Below, piece by piece: positions 31,637 to 43,685 of a DNA stretch of 64,000 bases. A model generated the notes under the pieces. That model worked only from the letters and a program-made list of their open reading frames with translations. It was not told the origin of the DNA and ran no database searches. The stretch is from Kalmusia sp. IMI 367209. Taxonomy: Eukaryota; Ascomycota; Dothideomycetes; Pleosporales; Didymosphaeriaceae. How positions within the stretch are numbered: position 1 is the first letter of the stretch; each line of letters begins with the position of its first letter. The position numbers were made by a program, and so were the translations under genes. Where the stretch lies: the NCBI GenBank assembly GCA_027946365.1, contig JAPEUQ010000001.1:3224001-3288000 (forward strand), given 5' to 3'.

Positions 31637-34105
31637 TTTCGCAAAAGGTGTCGCTGTACCCGGGGCACTGTAGGTATCTGAAATTCTTTTCTCAAGCAGA
31701 CTTCCTCTTGGAAACCACTTACCATCCGATTGCGGGGCGTCGTGCTGCTAAAAATAAGAAGGGTTGCCCTGATTAGCCTACACGGTCGTATCGCCAACAA
31801 GGTTGGGTCAGCTAGGCACGCACGAGGCGTCTCAGTAGATTGCGGAGAATGATCAGCCCCCTACGTATATCAACTCCACTCAATCTCAGCTGCGCCACTT
31901 TAGGCATATATTTAAGTAGGTCCTATCATTACTCTCCCCAGAGTCATCAGAAACTATATACATTAGCTCTCGCGGAACGATTATCTGCAACCCGCCCTTT
32001 TGGCCTGTGCACCAATAACATTCACAAACCATAAGTTCGAGCGAATACACCACGAGAAATGAATCTTTGGACGTTAAGCTCTTTCGTCTTGAATGTGAGA
32101 TCTTCCTTGTACATTCTGTGTTGATTGTTAACGCCTTTCTGCAAGTGTTGCTAAGGCTGTGATGGGCCTCAGCCTAAATTTGGTAGCTAGAGATATGCGG
32201 TTCGTGATCAATAGGGGGCCAAATCATTTGTAGACTATCGCTGCGCTGTGTTTCTTTGAAGGATTGTAAAATTGTAAGGTAGCGGAGAGAGACACTGCAA
32301 GTATGAAGTAGCGATGTATGCAGCCTTTTTAGCAGATGATTTAAGCCAATATATCAGTTTGGGGGGTTTAATTTCCAATCTATACCATTTTGAAACGTCG
32401 ATTTTCAGGATAGAGGACATGCTTTCGAAAAAAAAATCTACAGAATCGTGTCGACTGTTAATCGAGGTCGCTGGATCATCGTGGATTTCATGATCTGCAA
32501 CGGGGAACAGGAATTGGCACTCAGCACTGCCACCATAAGCAGAGATGACAACCCGCCCTGACCGGTTACAGGCTGTACGGAAGGCTATACACGCCAAGGT
32601 AGTCGCTTCCAAGACAGAATACGAGGTAGATCGGCGATGTCTTGAAGATCTACTCCATCGACGTAGACACTACCATAAATATTCATCATTGCATTCCTTG
32701 TCAAGCCATCTTCAACAAAATCGCTTGAATAACCGAGAAGACATTAACCGTAAGCGTTTCTCGCGCAACAGTGAAAACTGCCAATATTGGCTCTTCTTTA
32801 GCAAGCCTGGGAACGGAGGCTCCTTGCAAATCGATCTAATAAAGGGTAACATATACTGTGCCTATTTCTTAAGAACCGCCAGCGAATAGCAACAATTCGG
32901 CACTGTTACGATGGACATACAACCTAGACACACAATAGCGCAAGTCTAGAGCTAGCCTGGCGCTACATCCTAGGAGCACGCATGACCCTCACTTTCATGC
33001 TGATTAATACACCAGAACAAAATTTACACTTCTAAAGGATGCTTGAAGATGCCTTCTACCTATAAAAGAAGAACGATTCCTTTACTGTTTTCTCTCCTAT
33101 GTGGGTGTTCTAGAGTATCAAACCTTGGAAATTGAATGAGAGGGAGCTATTCAGGTACCATAAAGATGAATGGAAACTTAAAATATTCTATTATAACACA
33201 TGAAAGCACACGAGTGTAAAATGGATATGCATTACTCAGGTAGAGTAGCGAATCAAATCAATAGTAGGGCTTCGACGCGCTGATTGGCTGATTAGCGATT
33301 GCCTTCTGGCGCCTGGTCGTTGCTGCTGAGGCTGATGGCTACAATCATCGTCGCAGCAAAACTGGTCCCAATATCCTAGGTCCTTACTATTGATCGCATC
33401 TGGAGTATTGCCCAAAGGCCTACCGATTAATCCAGCCGCTTCCGTAGGGTTTAAGAGCTGAAAAACAACGGTTGCGCCTAAGCCAAATCTCACACATGCA
33501 TATCCCGATCGCGCATAAGTACAGATGAACATGTCTTCGTTTGAAGTAAATAGCTAGATTTGGGGACACAGGTTGGACAAGCATTGCGACAGTGACCTTA
33601 TCTACGTCTCGAACTGACCGTCGCCTCGGCGGACGCTAGTATCGACAGCATATGTACTTTCATGAAGGCACATGACATACTTCAAGACAAAACGGGGAAA
33701 AAGACCCAGAAAGAAGGGCTCTAGTAAGCATACAGAGAGCTATCAGAGGTGGGAAGGCAATAGCCACCGATGGCCCCTCTTTGTCCCATGTCTTGGCGGC
33801 GACAACAACTGGAAGACCCTCCGTTGATGTGGGGACGTTTGACGATGGCAAGGGTATGGCCGGGCATTGAAGGTTTGCTTCGGGCCATTGCTAACATGTT
33901 GGCCAGAAACTGGGTCAAGCGGTTTTGCTATTACGTATCTGTTATCAGGCCGGAATGAGGCCGGAATTGTTACCGGCCACGAGATATAAGCGCGAGTTCG
34001 GGTGGCTCAACAATTCGGCACCCAGAGGCGTTTCGGCTTTCGAACATCAGGCTTCCGAATACTTTGTCACCTGATCAAGATCGACTTCTTTTGACCATTG
34101 TCGAC
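31637..34105. other. 2.5-kb stretch with faint coding remnants
   Basis: On the minus strand, 32730-32238 contains two adjoining frames that look like pieces of one protein: 'NIYGSVYVDGVDLQDIADLP' in one frame and 'TTLACIAFRTACNRSGRVVI' in the next. This suggests a frameshifted relic of an unidentified gene. Another minus frame (33532-33236, 98 codons from an ATG) has no recognisable features. The rest appears noncoding. The right 100 bp is the dioxygenase promoter. Confidence 0.35.
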
Positions 34106-35702
34106 ATGTCGACTCCTTCGTTCAAGTTTTCTGTCTTGACGGATACCCGTCCTGAGGACCGCTCACTTCCTGCCTTTATGGTCTCGACTGCTAGAGGTTT
34201 CCTCCCTCGTCAAGAACCCTTGCCAGAGCTTCCAGTGGAGTTCGCTGCTGTGGAGTCTCTGCTTCAACGCATGCCTATCAAGACACTGTCTGGAGAACCA
34301 GGGTTACTCGCTAAATTTACATTTGGTGAAACTCTCGATAAGGAACTCCCTGATCTTAGTAACGAGGTAGAGAAGTATCGAAATGACCTAGTCGTCATGA
34401 ACGCTCTGTATCGTGACTACTCCTTCCTGGCTTCGGCGTACCTCTTCGAGCCCTGCCATGAGAGGTTCCTGCGCGACGAGCCGTACGGACTAGGTCGACA
34501 GAAGCTGCCACGCAGTATCGCCTTGCCTATTGTCAAGATCGCTGAGATGTGAGTTAGTCATGGATAAAACATGAACTATTCGTGTATACGAGCTGATGAT
34601 CTGCTCCATGTTAGTGCCGGATTCAAGCCTTTCATGGAATACGCAGGCTCTTACGCGCTCTTCAACTATCGTCTTGAATATCCATCCAAAGGCTTAGAAT
34701 ATGACAATCTCCGCTTGGTACGTGCCTTTGAACTTGGCCTTGACCCTTCATCTTCGGAGGCAGGCTTTGTCCTTGTTCATATCGCAATGGTAAAAGAGTC
34801 CGGACCTCTAGTAAAAGGAACCGTAGAGACGCTCGAAGGCTGCGCTGGGAAGGACCGTGAAAGGTTCGACGATGGCTTGCGAACGTTAGTCGGCGCTCTA
34901 AAGAACGTCAATGCGGTCATGAATAGTATGTCGATCCCTCCAATGGTTATCCTCTAGGTATCTGACGATTTATAGCAATGTGGAACCGAAGCAAACCGCA
35001 GGGCTATACTAACTTCCGAACTTTCATCTTCGGCATCACTTCGCAGTCGATGTTCCCTAACGGCGTCATCTACGAAGGTGTGAGCGACGAGCCCATGTCT
35101 TTCAGGGGTGAATCTGGAGCCAACGACAGCATGGTACGACCTCAAAAATCAACATAATATACGTTGCTAATCTCCAAATAGATCCCGCTTTGTGACAACC
35201 TGCTCCAGATCCAGATGCCTGAGACGCCTCTGACGGAGATTCTTCAAGATTTCCGTCAATACCGTCCAGGGAATCACCGCGAATTCCTCGAGTCAGTACG
35301 TCAGTCTTCTGAAGCGTCTGGCGTCAAAGCCTTTGCTCTCCAGGAACCTGTCTCCGCCGCTTTATATCTCCAGGCTCTGAACGAAGTGAGAGACTTCCGC
35401 TGGCGTCACTGGTGCTTTACAAGAGAATACATTCTTAAGCGGACTATGCATCCAACTGCGACAGGCGGAAGTCCCATTGTCACGGTAAGCAACTTGTTCG
35501 TTGCTCTCGATCAGTGCTAATGATGCGACAGTGGCTCCCAAATCAGCTACAAGCCGTCATGGAGCAGATGATTGATACACACCAATACTGCAGATCAGTG
35601 CATGGAGTCAGCGATATCATGGACACTGTCCACAGTCAGCAGGAGACACTAAAGAAGGAAGTGGCAAAGTATTGCGGCGAACGAGGAGTTCCGACACCTT
35701 GA
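34106..35702 (+). CDS. indoleamine 2,3-dioxygenase family protein
   Basis: Five exons (34106-34548, 34615-34925, 34976-35133, 35182-35484, 35532-35702) splice in frame to 461 aa. Family signatures are 'GFLPRQEPLPELP' near the start, 'YRPGNHREFL' at about 331-340, and 'FRWRHWCFTREYI' with His380 as the candidate proximal haem ligand. It is followed by 'HPTATGGSPIVTWLPNQL', split by the last intron. The enzyme class is a haem dioxygenase that opens the indole ring of L-tryptophan to N-formylkynurenine, feeding NAD synthesis or kynurenine-derived metabolites. Fungi often carry several paralogs with different affinities, and which type this is cannot be read here. It is cytosolic, with no signal peptide. 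No other kynurenine-pathway gene is adjacent. Confidence 0.88.
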
Positions 35703-36254
35703 TGAAGCGCGGATTAACATGATAGATATTTGAAGGCACACCATAGATAGCACATAGATTCACATTGACATTCCACACCCTATACCAAGACTCCTAACCG
35801 AGCCCTCCTCGTGTTGCGCCCTTGCGTGTGGGCGCGTGGCGGTGCGTCGATCCTACCGTGCCTCGTGAATATGAACCAAAAGGGCCAAACTTTTTCTAAT
35901 GGCATTCTCTGAGGTCCCAATTGGAGGAGCGCGATACCGAACCGGCTCTCCAGCGTGAGTCAACATGTGCTCGCAAGCTTGACTCACGCGTCGCGGTGGT
36001 GCGCCCAGTCACGGCGTCATCTAGCTCTGACTCGTTATCGATAGCTGGCCGCAGCTAAATAGGCCCATCATCTGCCCGTCACCCGCTGCACCATCGGCCC
36101 CGGCTTCCCCCATCGCTACTCGCCTGCACGCCTCAATGCTAGCTGCAAAACGTCTCATGGAATATTCACGGCCAGTTCGAATATCTACTGCACGGCGAAT
36201 ACGACACTCCACCACCTGAACACCCAGACCCACCGAAGCCAACTACAACGAACC
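35703..36254. other. intergenic, promoter of the GTPase gene
   Basis: 552 bp. The right half is C-rich and probably the 5' leader and promoter of the GTPase gene. No gene seen. Confidence 0.5.
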
Positions 36255-38350
36255 ATGACCTCACGACACCACAACACGAAACAGAACCCTGTCGACCGGC
36301 GCAAGGGCGAGAGCGTACGTACTTCGGTCTTGAGGGTAGGGAGTAGAGAGGGTATGTGAAGATGCTGATTGTGTAAAAGGCCCTCAGCGACTTCGCAGAT
36401 TACGTCCAGAAGCAACAGGCGCTGCGCCGCCCGCCGGGGCAAACCCCCGCCGTCCTCGAAGAGCACGATGAGCTCAGCATCTTGGACGAGCTCGGCCTCT
36501 CCGACGATACGAATCCCCACATCCGCCTCAAGACGCTGCTGCTCGATCCTGCCGAAGAGAATGTCGCTGCGCTTGCGGAGCACATCGAGGGGCGCTTGGT
36601 GGAAGGACACGGCGAGGCGTTGTTTGATCTAGGATTGGAGGATAGCGGCGAGCATATGGGGTTTTCAAAAGAGGACTGGGAATTTGCGCTTGCGAGGGTG
36701 GGGGAGGTGTGCGAGTCGGTGAAGGCGGATTTTAAGATTCTGATGACGAGGAATGTGGGGGGTGAGTCGGATGTTGGGCCGAGAGATGCGAAAGATACTG
36801 GGGCGAGCGGGAAATTAATGCTGAGGAGACGTCCGGAGAATGTGGACGATGTCATTGAGACACGGATAGCGGTAGTGGGCAATGGTAAGTCGCTTAGCCA
36901 AATAATTGAATCAGGGTGGCTGATTTGGATGCAGTTGACGCAGGGAAGAGCACTATGCTTGGCGTCTTGGTGAAGGGTGGACTTGATGATGGTCGTGGGA
37001 AGGCGCGTGTCAATCTCTTCCGGCACAAGCACGAGATCGAGAGCGGCCGAACTAGCTCTGTTGGCATGGAGATAATGGTGAGTCTTTGAGAAGTCTGCAA
37101 TTCAAGGGACATAGACTCATAGCATCCTAGGGCTTCGACAGCAAGGGCGAGGTGGTGGTCTCGAACGTTGCTGGTCGGAAATTGACCTGGGAGGAGATTG
37201 GTCGTCGATCCGCGAAAGTCATTGGTTTTACCGATTTGGCGGGTCATGAGAAGTACCGTGAGTCTGCACGGTAACGCAGGATACAATCGCAATGCTAACA
37301 GTGTTCTCAGTCCGCACTACCGTTTTTGGTCTGCTTTCCAGCGAGCCAAACTACTGCTTGCTGATGGTGGCTGCAAACAATGGTCTCATCGGCATGAGCA
37401 AAGAACATCTCGGTATTGCCCTTGCCCTCAATGTCCCCGTCATGGTTGTCATCACCAAAATCGACATTTGCCCTCCGCAGATCCTGGAGCAGACAATAAC
37501 GCAGCTGACGAAGATCCTGAAATCGCCGGGCGCGCGCAAAATACCCATCTTCATCAAGAATAGGGAGGAATGTATCAACACTGCTACCCAATTCGTTTCG
37601 CGTCGAATATGTCCCATCTTCCAAGTTTCCAACGTCACTGGCCTCAACCTCGACCTTGTCCGTACTTTCCTCAACATTCTGCCTCATCACGGCAACTACA
37701 ATAGCTCTGCGCCTTTGGAGTTCCATGTCAACGATACGTTCTCCGTTCCCTTCGTTGGTACCGTCGTTTCAGGGGTAGTCAAGTCGGGTGTCATTCATTC
37801 GGGAGACACGATCCTCATCGGGCCCGACAGCCTCGGCCAGTTCACAACAACAAAAGTACGTTCTATCGAGCGAAAACGAATACAAGTCCCAGGATGTTCC
37901 GCAGGGCAATCCGCAAGCTTGGCACTTCGAAATGTCAGGCGAAAAGACGTGCGCAAAGGCATGGTCGTTCTCCACAAACCAGACAAGCCCGATCCTACCA
38001 CAGGACTAGTTCCGCAGCCGAAAGTCTTCCGCGAATTCGTTGCGGAAGTACTTATCTTATCTCATGCGACTACCATCAAGACCAAGTACCAGGCCATGCT
38101 GCATGTTGGGCCTGTTTCCCAGACTTGCGCCATCATCGATATCGATCGCAACTACATTCGTACGGGTGATCGCGCACAGGTTGCGTTCCGGTTTGTTCAG
38201 CGTCCAGAGTACCTGACAGTTGGGGATCGCATACTTTTCCGCGAGGGTAGGACGAAAGGGCTGGGGATCGTGAAAAGAGTGGGATACGATCCGAAGCATC
38301 CATTGAACCCGGAGGCTCAGAAAGAGGGTCAGAAGACGGAGGGTTCTTGA
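36255..38350 (+). CDS. GTPBP1/GTPBP2-type translational GTPase
   Basis: Five exons (36255-36314, 36380-36884, 36935-37077, 37131-37257, 37311-38350) join in frame to 624 aa. The G-domain motifs span exon junctions, which confirms the splicing: 'AVVGNVDAGKST' (G1, about 185-196), '[16 protein letters not shown]' (G3) and '[11 protein letters not shown]' (G4). The '[19 protein letters not shown]' switch-I region is diagnostic of the GTPBP1/AGP-1 group rather than EF-Tu or eEF1A. Two beta-barrel domains follow ('[19 protein letters not shown]' and '[19 protein letters not shown]'). The N-terminal 180 residues are an acidic helical extension typical of the family. Metazoan members act in ribosome rescue and exosome-linked mRNA decay. 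The fungal role is less studied. Cytosolic, probably a conserved housekeeping gene. Confidence 0.93.
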
Positions 38351-38734
38351 TGATATATTTCGCGATGCATGTACAGGCCGGCTTGAGTACATAGAGTGGT
38401 ACTTGTGAACCTACAAGCGAGCAAAGTTAAATCTTCTAGACATTTAGTTTATCTGTTTGTAGTGCAAATTTGTCAGCTGAGGACCAAACGTGATTCAACG
38501 CGCGAATACATCACGGAATCACATGCCTTGTGTCCGAGGCCAGCCAACCACGAGTAGAAACAGGGGTTAGCGAGCAGGGTTTAGCGAGCAGGGGTCAGCG
38601 AGACCAGACCCAGGCTCCAGCTTTCCCACCAGGTCTCTTAGAATAAATTCACGGCAGGTCCTCACCTGCAGAACGTGCGAGAGATATCACAGCTCATCGA
38701 TCAATGATATTCATCTCGAATCAATCATCGCAGC
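38351..38734. promoter_or_regulatory. promoter region of the first DUF7730 gene
   Basis: 384 bp between co-oriented genes. It contains a short direct-repeat cluster at 38567-38602. Confidence 0.5.
38567..38602. repeat. short direct repeats TTAGCGAGCAGGG x2 plus TCAGCGAG
   Basis: Two perfect 13-bp copies (38567-38579 and 38581-38593) are followed by a partial variant (38595-38602), about 135-170 bp upstream of the ATG at 38735. The core GGGTCAGCGAG appears again near 40243, upstream of the second DUF7730 gene. It may be a shared regulatory site or a chance low-complexity repeat. Confidence 0.6.
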
Positions 38735-39873
38735 ATGCCTCGCGCCGCTAAGAAGCGTAGTCAGACCACCACTACATATGCGCCCGCACCGAAAAGGACG
38801 CGCCGAGGTGCCAACACCGCTTCAACACCTGACATTGAAGAATCTCCAAACGTTAAGGAATTGATTAGCAAGAGCGAAATGTAAGACACTTTGTGAAACA
38901 TCAGGATTGCCACGGTAACAATATCAGCACACTCGCCAACCAACAGCAATCCCCCCTGCTCCGCCTGCCGTTGGAACTACGGGAGTTGATATGGACATAC
39001 GCCTTTGGCTCGCAAGTTGTGCATCCTATCAGCGACCGGCACTACCTCGCACGCAGTAAAGTTGGACGGATTCGGTACTACGCCTGCCGCGAGAAGTTAT
39101 CAGATCAAGATGTCTACGCGCTCAGTCTGCAAGGCGCTTCCGAGAGGGACAAAGAGCTCTACGCAGCGAAGAACCTCTACCCAGCGCAGGGCTACCACGC
39201 TTGTGGCGGTGGCCCAGACACAATTGGAGACCATGCTGGTCTACACGAGCATTGCGTCCCCCATGATCCCAATCCAGACAAGGCCGTAAGGTTCGGACCA
39301 CCGCCCGTCTGCAAGCAGTTGTACTACGAGGCGATGCCACTCGCCTGGAAAACAACGACGTTCTGCTTCACCGAGTGCGTCTCATTCGAGGACTTTGTCG
39401 CCACGAGGAGCATCCGGAAAGACCTCATCGAGCAACTCACCATCCGGCCCAGCAGTTTCCGCAACGGCTGGGACGCAGCGCTCACGCCGGCGGCTGTGGC
39501 ATCATTCACCGCGCTGCAGGGCCTGCATCTCGTCTTTTGCGAGAGGAGGTGGTATAGCAGTCCCCGTGTGCGCCCACCGTTAGCTTCGCTAGACCTGCTG
39601 AAGAGTTTTCCGAGCCAACAGCGCCACGTGCCTAATCTTATCAAGCAGTTTCAGCAGCTGAAGCTGAAGGAGGAGAGGACGACGGTCTTGGTGCCGAGTG
39701 CGTGGCGCCCGGGGCAGGAGCAGTGGCCGGTGAGTGCGATTGATGGGATCAAGACTAAGCTGAGGTTTGATTTGGCCGTGGAGGAGAGGGTGGAGCTTGC
39801 TGGGCTGATCAGAAAGAAGTTGTTGGATTATAAACCTCGGAGGATGGGGAGGTCGAGGGGGGCAAGGAGGTAG
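38735..39873 (+). CDS. DUF7730 / F-box-like nuclear protein
   Basis: Two exons (38735-38880 and 38928-39873) with a 47-bp intron give 363 aa. The N-terminus is basic (PRAAKKR, PKRTRRG) and looks like a nuclear localisation signal. Splicing joins it to 'SPLLRLPLELRELIWTYAFG', the LPxELRxxIWxxA opening of fungal DUF7730/F-box-related proteins. A central 'PPVCKQLYYEAMPLAWKTTTFCF' (cf. LLxVCRQIYxEA) and 'IEQLTIRP' are also family-typical. The middle holds a His/Cys-rich stretch ('HACGGGPDTIGDHAGLHEHC') that might bind metal. The C-terminus is very basic (PRRMGRSRGARR). Function unknown; a substrate-adaptor role is only suggested by the F-box-like start. A second gene of the same type follows at 40.8 kb. 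Confidence 0.82.
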
Positions 39874-40764
39874 AGCTGGTATGGTAAGGTGTTGTGTAAT
39901 GGACGTTTTGCGTCGTCACCCAAGATGGGCAAATAGCCTTTTCGATTGGTTCTTGATATATACGCGTCTGTATGCATCCGGAATGTTTCTTCTCGGCAAT
40001 GAACTGAATGCTTCTGATCTGAGTCGGTCTGCTCGTCAGCATTGCAAAGGACTTTGCTTACTCTATATCTCCGCAAAGTCCATGTCGCAGCCCTTTGTTA
40101 ACGAATCCCATTTTGAAAAGGGCGCTGTGCGGAGGGTTGTTTAGGAAGCGTGCGTAGCTCCGCGCAGCTACCTGTTATCTGAGCTGTTTGGCTGAGAGTC
40201 GGGAATGCGGCTCCCTACTAGCGCACGCGACACAAAACGCAGTGGGTCAGCGAGCGAACGAAATAGGCAATTTTACCAGCTCTTCAGACCCACGATCCTC
40301 TAGACAAGCATTTGTAATGAAAGACAAGGCGGTGAGGTAGATTCCCATTGATACCAGAAAACATACCGCAGCCCTCGGATCGTCCGCCGCAGTATATATA
40401 CCCTCGACCGACTACCCCCCGACACAACAGCAGCCCGATCATATGATCCCACCATCCGGCAGACCTCGGGACATACATACGCGATCCAGCAGGATCCCCG
40501 CACAAAGCTTATCCCAAACAAGCTTGCGCCATACGCGCCCGGCGCACAGGCCCACCGCCGATCAGACAATTCCTCAGAAAGCTGCATTCCAAGCTTTCCC
40601 CGCCAACCCCATCGCGTTGCGCATAAAAAGCACGAGCACGCCGCTTCGTCCACGGGTCGCAACCCCCACTACACACACACTCGTTTTGGCGGGGCTCAAT
40701 GCAAGGCCCCCGCAATCGCATGGTGGAATCTGTTCTCGTCTTCCGGTAGGGCATCTTGACAACG
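39874..40764. other. intergenic, promoter of the second DUF7730 gene
   Basis: 891 bp. The sequence 'GGGTCAGCGAGCG' near 40243 resembles the repeat cluster upstream of the preceding paralog. Long C-rich open frames on both strands from 40440 to 40760 are compositional and carry no motifs. Confidence 0.45.
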
Positions 40765-41787
40765 ATGAGGAAGCTGGCGACGCTGCTGCCCAGCATGCGC
40801 TGGGTGCCGCACGACATCGAATCGCCGGCAGGCGGGTCGAAGAAAGAGAAGGACAGACCCCGGCGCTCGCTGCTGGGCAGGCGGGCCTCGGAGCCGGACC
40901 ATGGCGCGCTGAAGAGGAGGAAGAGCGTGATTAGCTTGACCAGCGTCGTCGATGAGGAGCTGGATGCGCGCACGCACTTGCAGGCGCAGAGCATGTTTTT
41001 CGCCATGCTGCCCATTGAGATACGCAAGATGGTGTACGAGTACGTTGTTGGCCAGGAGACGATCCATTTGCTTTTTGCGAAGAAGCGGTTTGGCCATTTC
41101 GTGTGCGAGAGGAGCGGCGAGGAGGATGGGGACGCTGGCGAGTGCGGGTGTAAGGTGTTGGTTGGTGGGGCGCAGTGTGGGCGGCTGAGTAGTGCTTGTT
41201 TGAGGATGTTGGTCGTGTGTCGGAGGATGTAGGTTTTCTATTCCCCCTTCCTTCATTCTCAAATTTTGAGCGAAAGGTGATATATGCAATGGTGCTGATC
41301 AAGATACAGGTATTCTGAGGCTGCGACTCATGTGTATGCCCCGCATACGTTTTCGCTATTGAACATCACGCATCTGTTGTATCTGCCTTCGCGCACGCCT
41401 CAGCCCCGCCTTAACACTATTCGCACTCTGCGCCTCAAGTGGACCATCCGCGGTATGCCGTACTTCCGGCGCCGTCCGTCGTCAAAGAACCCTGCGTACC
41501 CCGAGGATACGGCCAACTGGGAGAAGGGCTGGGATATCCTAGCCCGCATGAAGGGTTTGAGAGATCTGAGGGTTACGATTGTGGATCCGAGCCCGGATCA
41601 GCTGTGGGAGGGGCATTGGTTGGGCGTCGAAGGGACGTTGTTGGAGGCGGTGAAGCGAGTCAGGGGCGTGAGGAGGTTTGAGGTTGTGCTGCCGTATGCG
41701 AGTTGTAGGGTGGATTGGGATATGGGGGATTCTGGGGTGCGATTGGTGAAGCCGGTGGAGGACGAGAGCGAGGGGAATGCGGATTGA
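40765..41787 (+). CDS. DUF7730-like protein
   Basis: Two exons (40765-41228 and 41310-41787) with an 81-bp intron give 313 aa from the ATG at 40765. The frame is open for three codons before it. After a basic N-terminus (GSKKEKDRPRRS, GRRASEPDHGALKRRKS), 'FFAMLPIEIRKMVYEYVVG' is the family opening. 'ACLRMLVVCRRMYSEAATHVYAPHTFSLLN' spans the intron and matches the LLxVCRxxYxEAxxxxYxxNxF signature, confirming the splice. The second exon continues with 'LRLKWTIRG' and 'MKGLRDLRVTI'. It is a distant paralog of the gene at 38.7 kb. Molecular role unknown. Confidence 0.82.
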
Positions 41788-43685
41788 TTTGAAAAAAGTG
41801 CCACTAGGGGTGTGGTTGATCTTGGAACAATGGTGCATGTCGCAGTGCGAGGAAACGTTGCACCTTAGCGCATGAGAAGAAAGCGAGCAATGGTGCGCGA
41901 TGGCCTGCAAGGAGGGTCAGGAAGCAGCAAACAGGAAAACTCGGACCTTAGCTCGAAGAACACACTCTGAAGATGCGACAGCCAGTTCTCACAATCTAAG
42001 CGGACGGACTGTGCCGAAGGGAAACACGAACCCGATATTGGCAGCGATTAGGTCATCGGTGTCAGATCTATCCCCCAGCGCGGGTCAAGCACCAATTATT
42101 GCTGCAAGATCGCCAACGTACCAGAAGATTGGGAAGACGCGGTGGGGCATGTCAGCGCAACGCACGTGGCAGTCTCCACTTCATCAGCTACGTGCTAAGA
42201 CCTTATGTCAAACCTCCCGCCGAGCTTTCAAAACCAACGACCTAATCCGGTTTCCCGAAGCGATGCAGTCTCACAGCCAGCAACTATGCAGCCCTTGGTG
42301 TAACAGCGTCTCGATGTCGGAGCAGTACAATTGTTGCGCACGGTTCTAGCGATGAACTATTCTCCGACTCGTAGGACAGGATCCATTGAACCATCACGGC
42401 GAACTAGTTCAGTAGTCGTATCGCAGATTCCACGCGAGTCACGCATGGTAGAGTCCGTGATACGATGTTGCGTGAACTTAGGCTCTGTTGTAAGCTTTGG
42501 GCGCTGTCGGCTTGGTGCATCAGTGTGGGAACATGGACTTCTGGAGCGGTTCGTAGAATTGCTGACTTGCACTGATTGATTATGGGTGGACTATTCTGAC
42601 GCACTGTCTACAGTCGTAGCAAGCGTCCCAGGAAACTAGGGGCTCACCGAACCTTTGGTTGAAGCAGGAGTCTTTGGCTTCAGCCTCAAATATATTACTG
42701 TATCAGATAGTCAATTACCTAAATTTACACACTTTTCTGCGTTTACCAAAAAGCTGCGTTTAATTTGGTGCGTAGCCTATAGTATTGTCTTGCTTGTCTG
42801 GCCTTGCCGCTGACTACCTCACCCATGGAGTTCCGCAATACTGCTTGTTCACAATAGTTATGTATCAGGCAGGAGTCTTTCAACAAGCATGTCCTAATAA
42901 AAGCCCCTAGCACCAACTTCTACTCGGGTACAGTTCGAGCTACTCCTCGTGGCTGGATGAGCTCCTATACCGCAATCTCGGGCAGAGTGGAGCACAACGC
43001 AGAGCGTGACAGGTCAGTGCATCCGAGTCACTCGCAGCGTTCCAGAATCTGCTCGGTCGTTCTTCCATGCATTTGCACGGGCACCAATCGACACGGAGCC
43101 CTATAAGAGGCGGTTGTGCCGCATGTCGTGTAACAAAGCTTGTTGGTTTCCCGCGCAAGCTCCCGCCGCGCTCATCACCGACGTGGACCTGGTAAATTAG
43201 CACGCGTTACTACGAGAATCCGCTGTCAACCTTAACCCGCAGGCGTGAGTAACTGTGCTTGTCTCATGTTGATCCACACCTCGCTTCCATGAAGACTTTG
43301 ATTGGAACGAGGACGTTATTGTAAGACTGCGTTCTCAAAGTATAAGGGGACTATCGACTCGAGAGGAGTATGTGTACCAGATTCCCAGCCCTTTCTCACG
43401 TGGCAAGTTACTTTCATGACTCAGGAGCTTCGAATCCTACTGTGATACCATGGAGACATCCGCGTCGGCAAATTCGATGACGGCTGACAGCGTCCGGCTA
43501 TCCCCGTGCGGCCGTGAGCATAGTAAGAAACACAACTGCCCTCCGCATGTAGGTGGTGACTCATTTCGTAGCTATAAAAGCCTGCTACCGCTACAGTTTA
43601 GAGATTCAACTCACCACTCCTATTCAGCAAGTCTCGAATTCATTCACCTTCCAGATACCCAGGTATCAAAGTCCACATTCACATC
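41788..43685. other. 1.9-kb intergenic stretch
   Basis: No gene recognised. Open frames at 41900-42349 and 42331-42579 lack motifs. The right end is the promoter of the first kinase-like gene and marks the left edge of the conflict-type block. Confidence 0.45.
43573..43579 (+). promoter_or_regulatory. TATA box of kinase-like gene 1
   Basis: TATAAAAG lies 113 bp upstream of the ATG at 43686. Confidence 0.55.
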
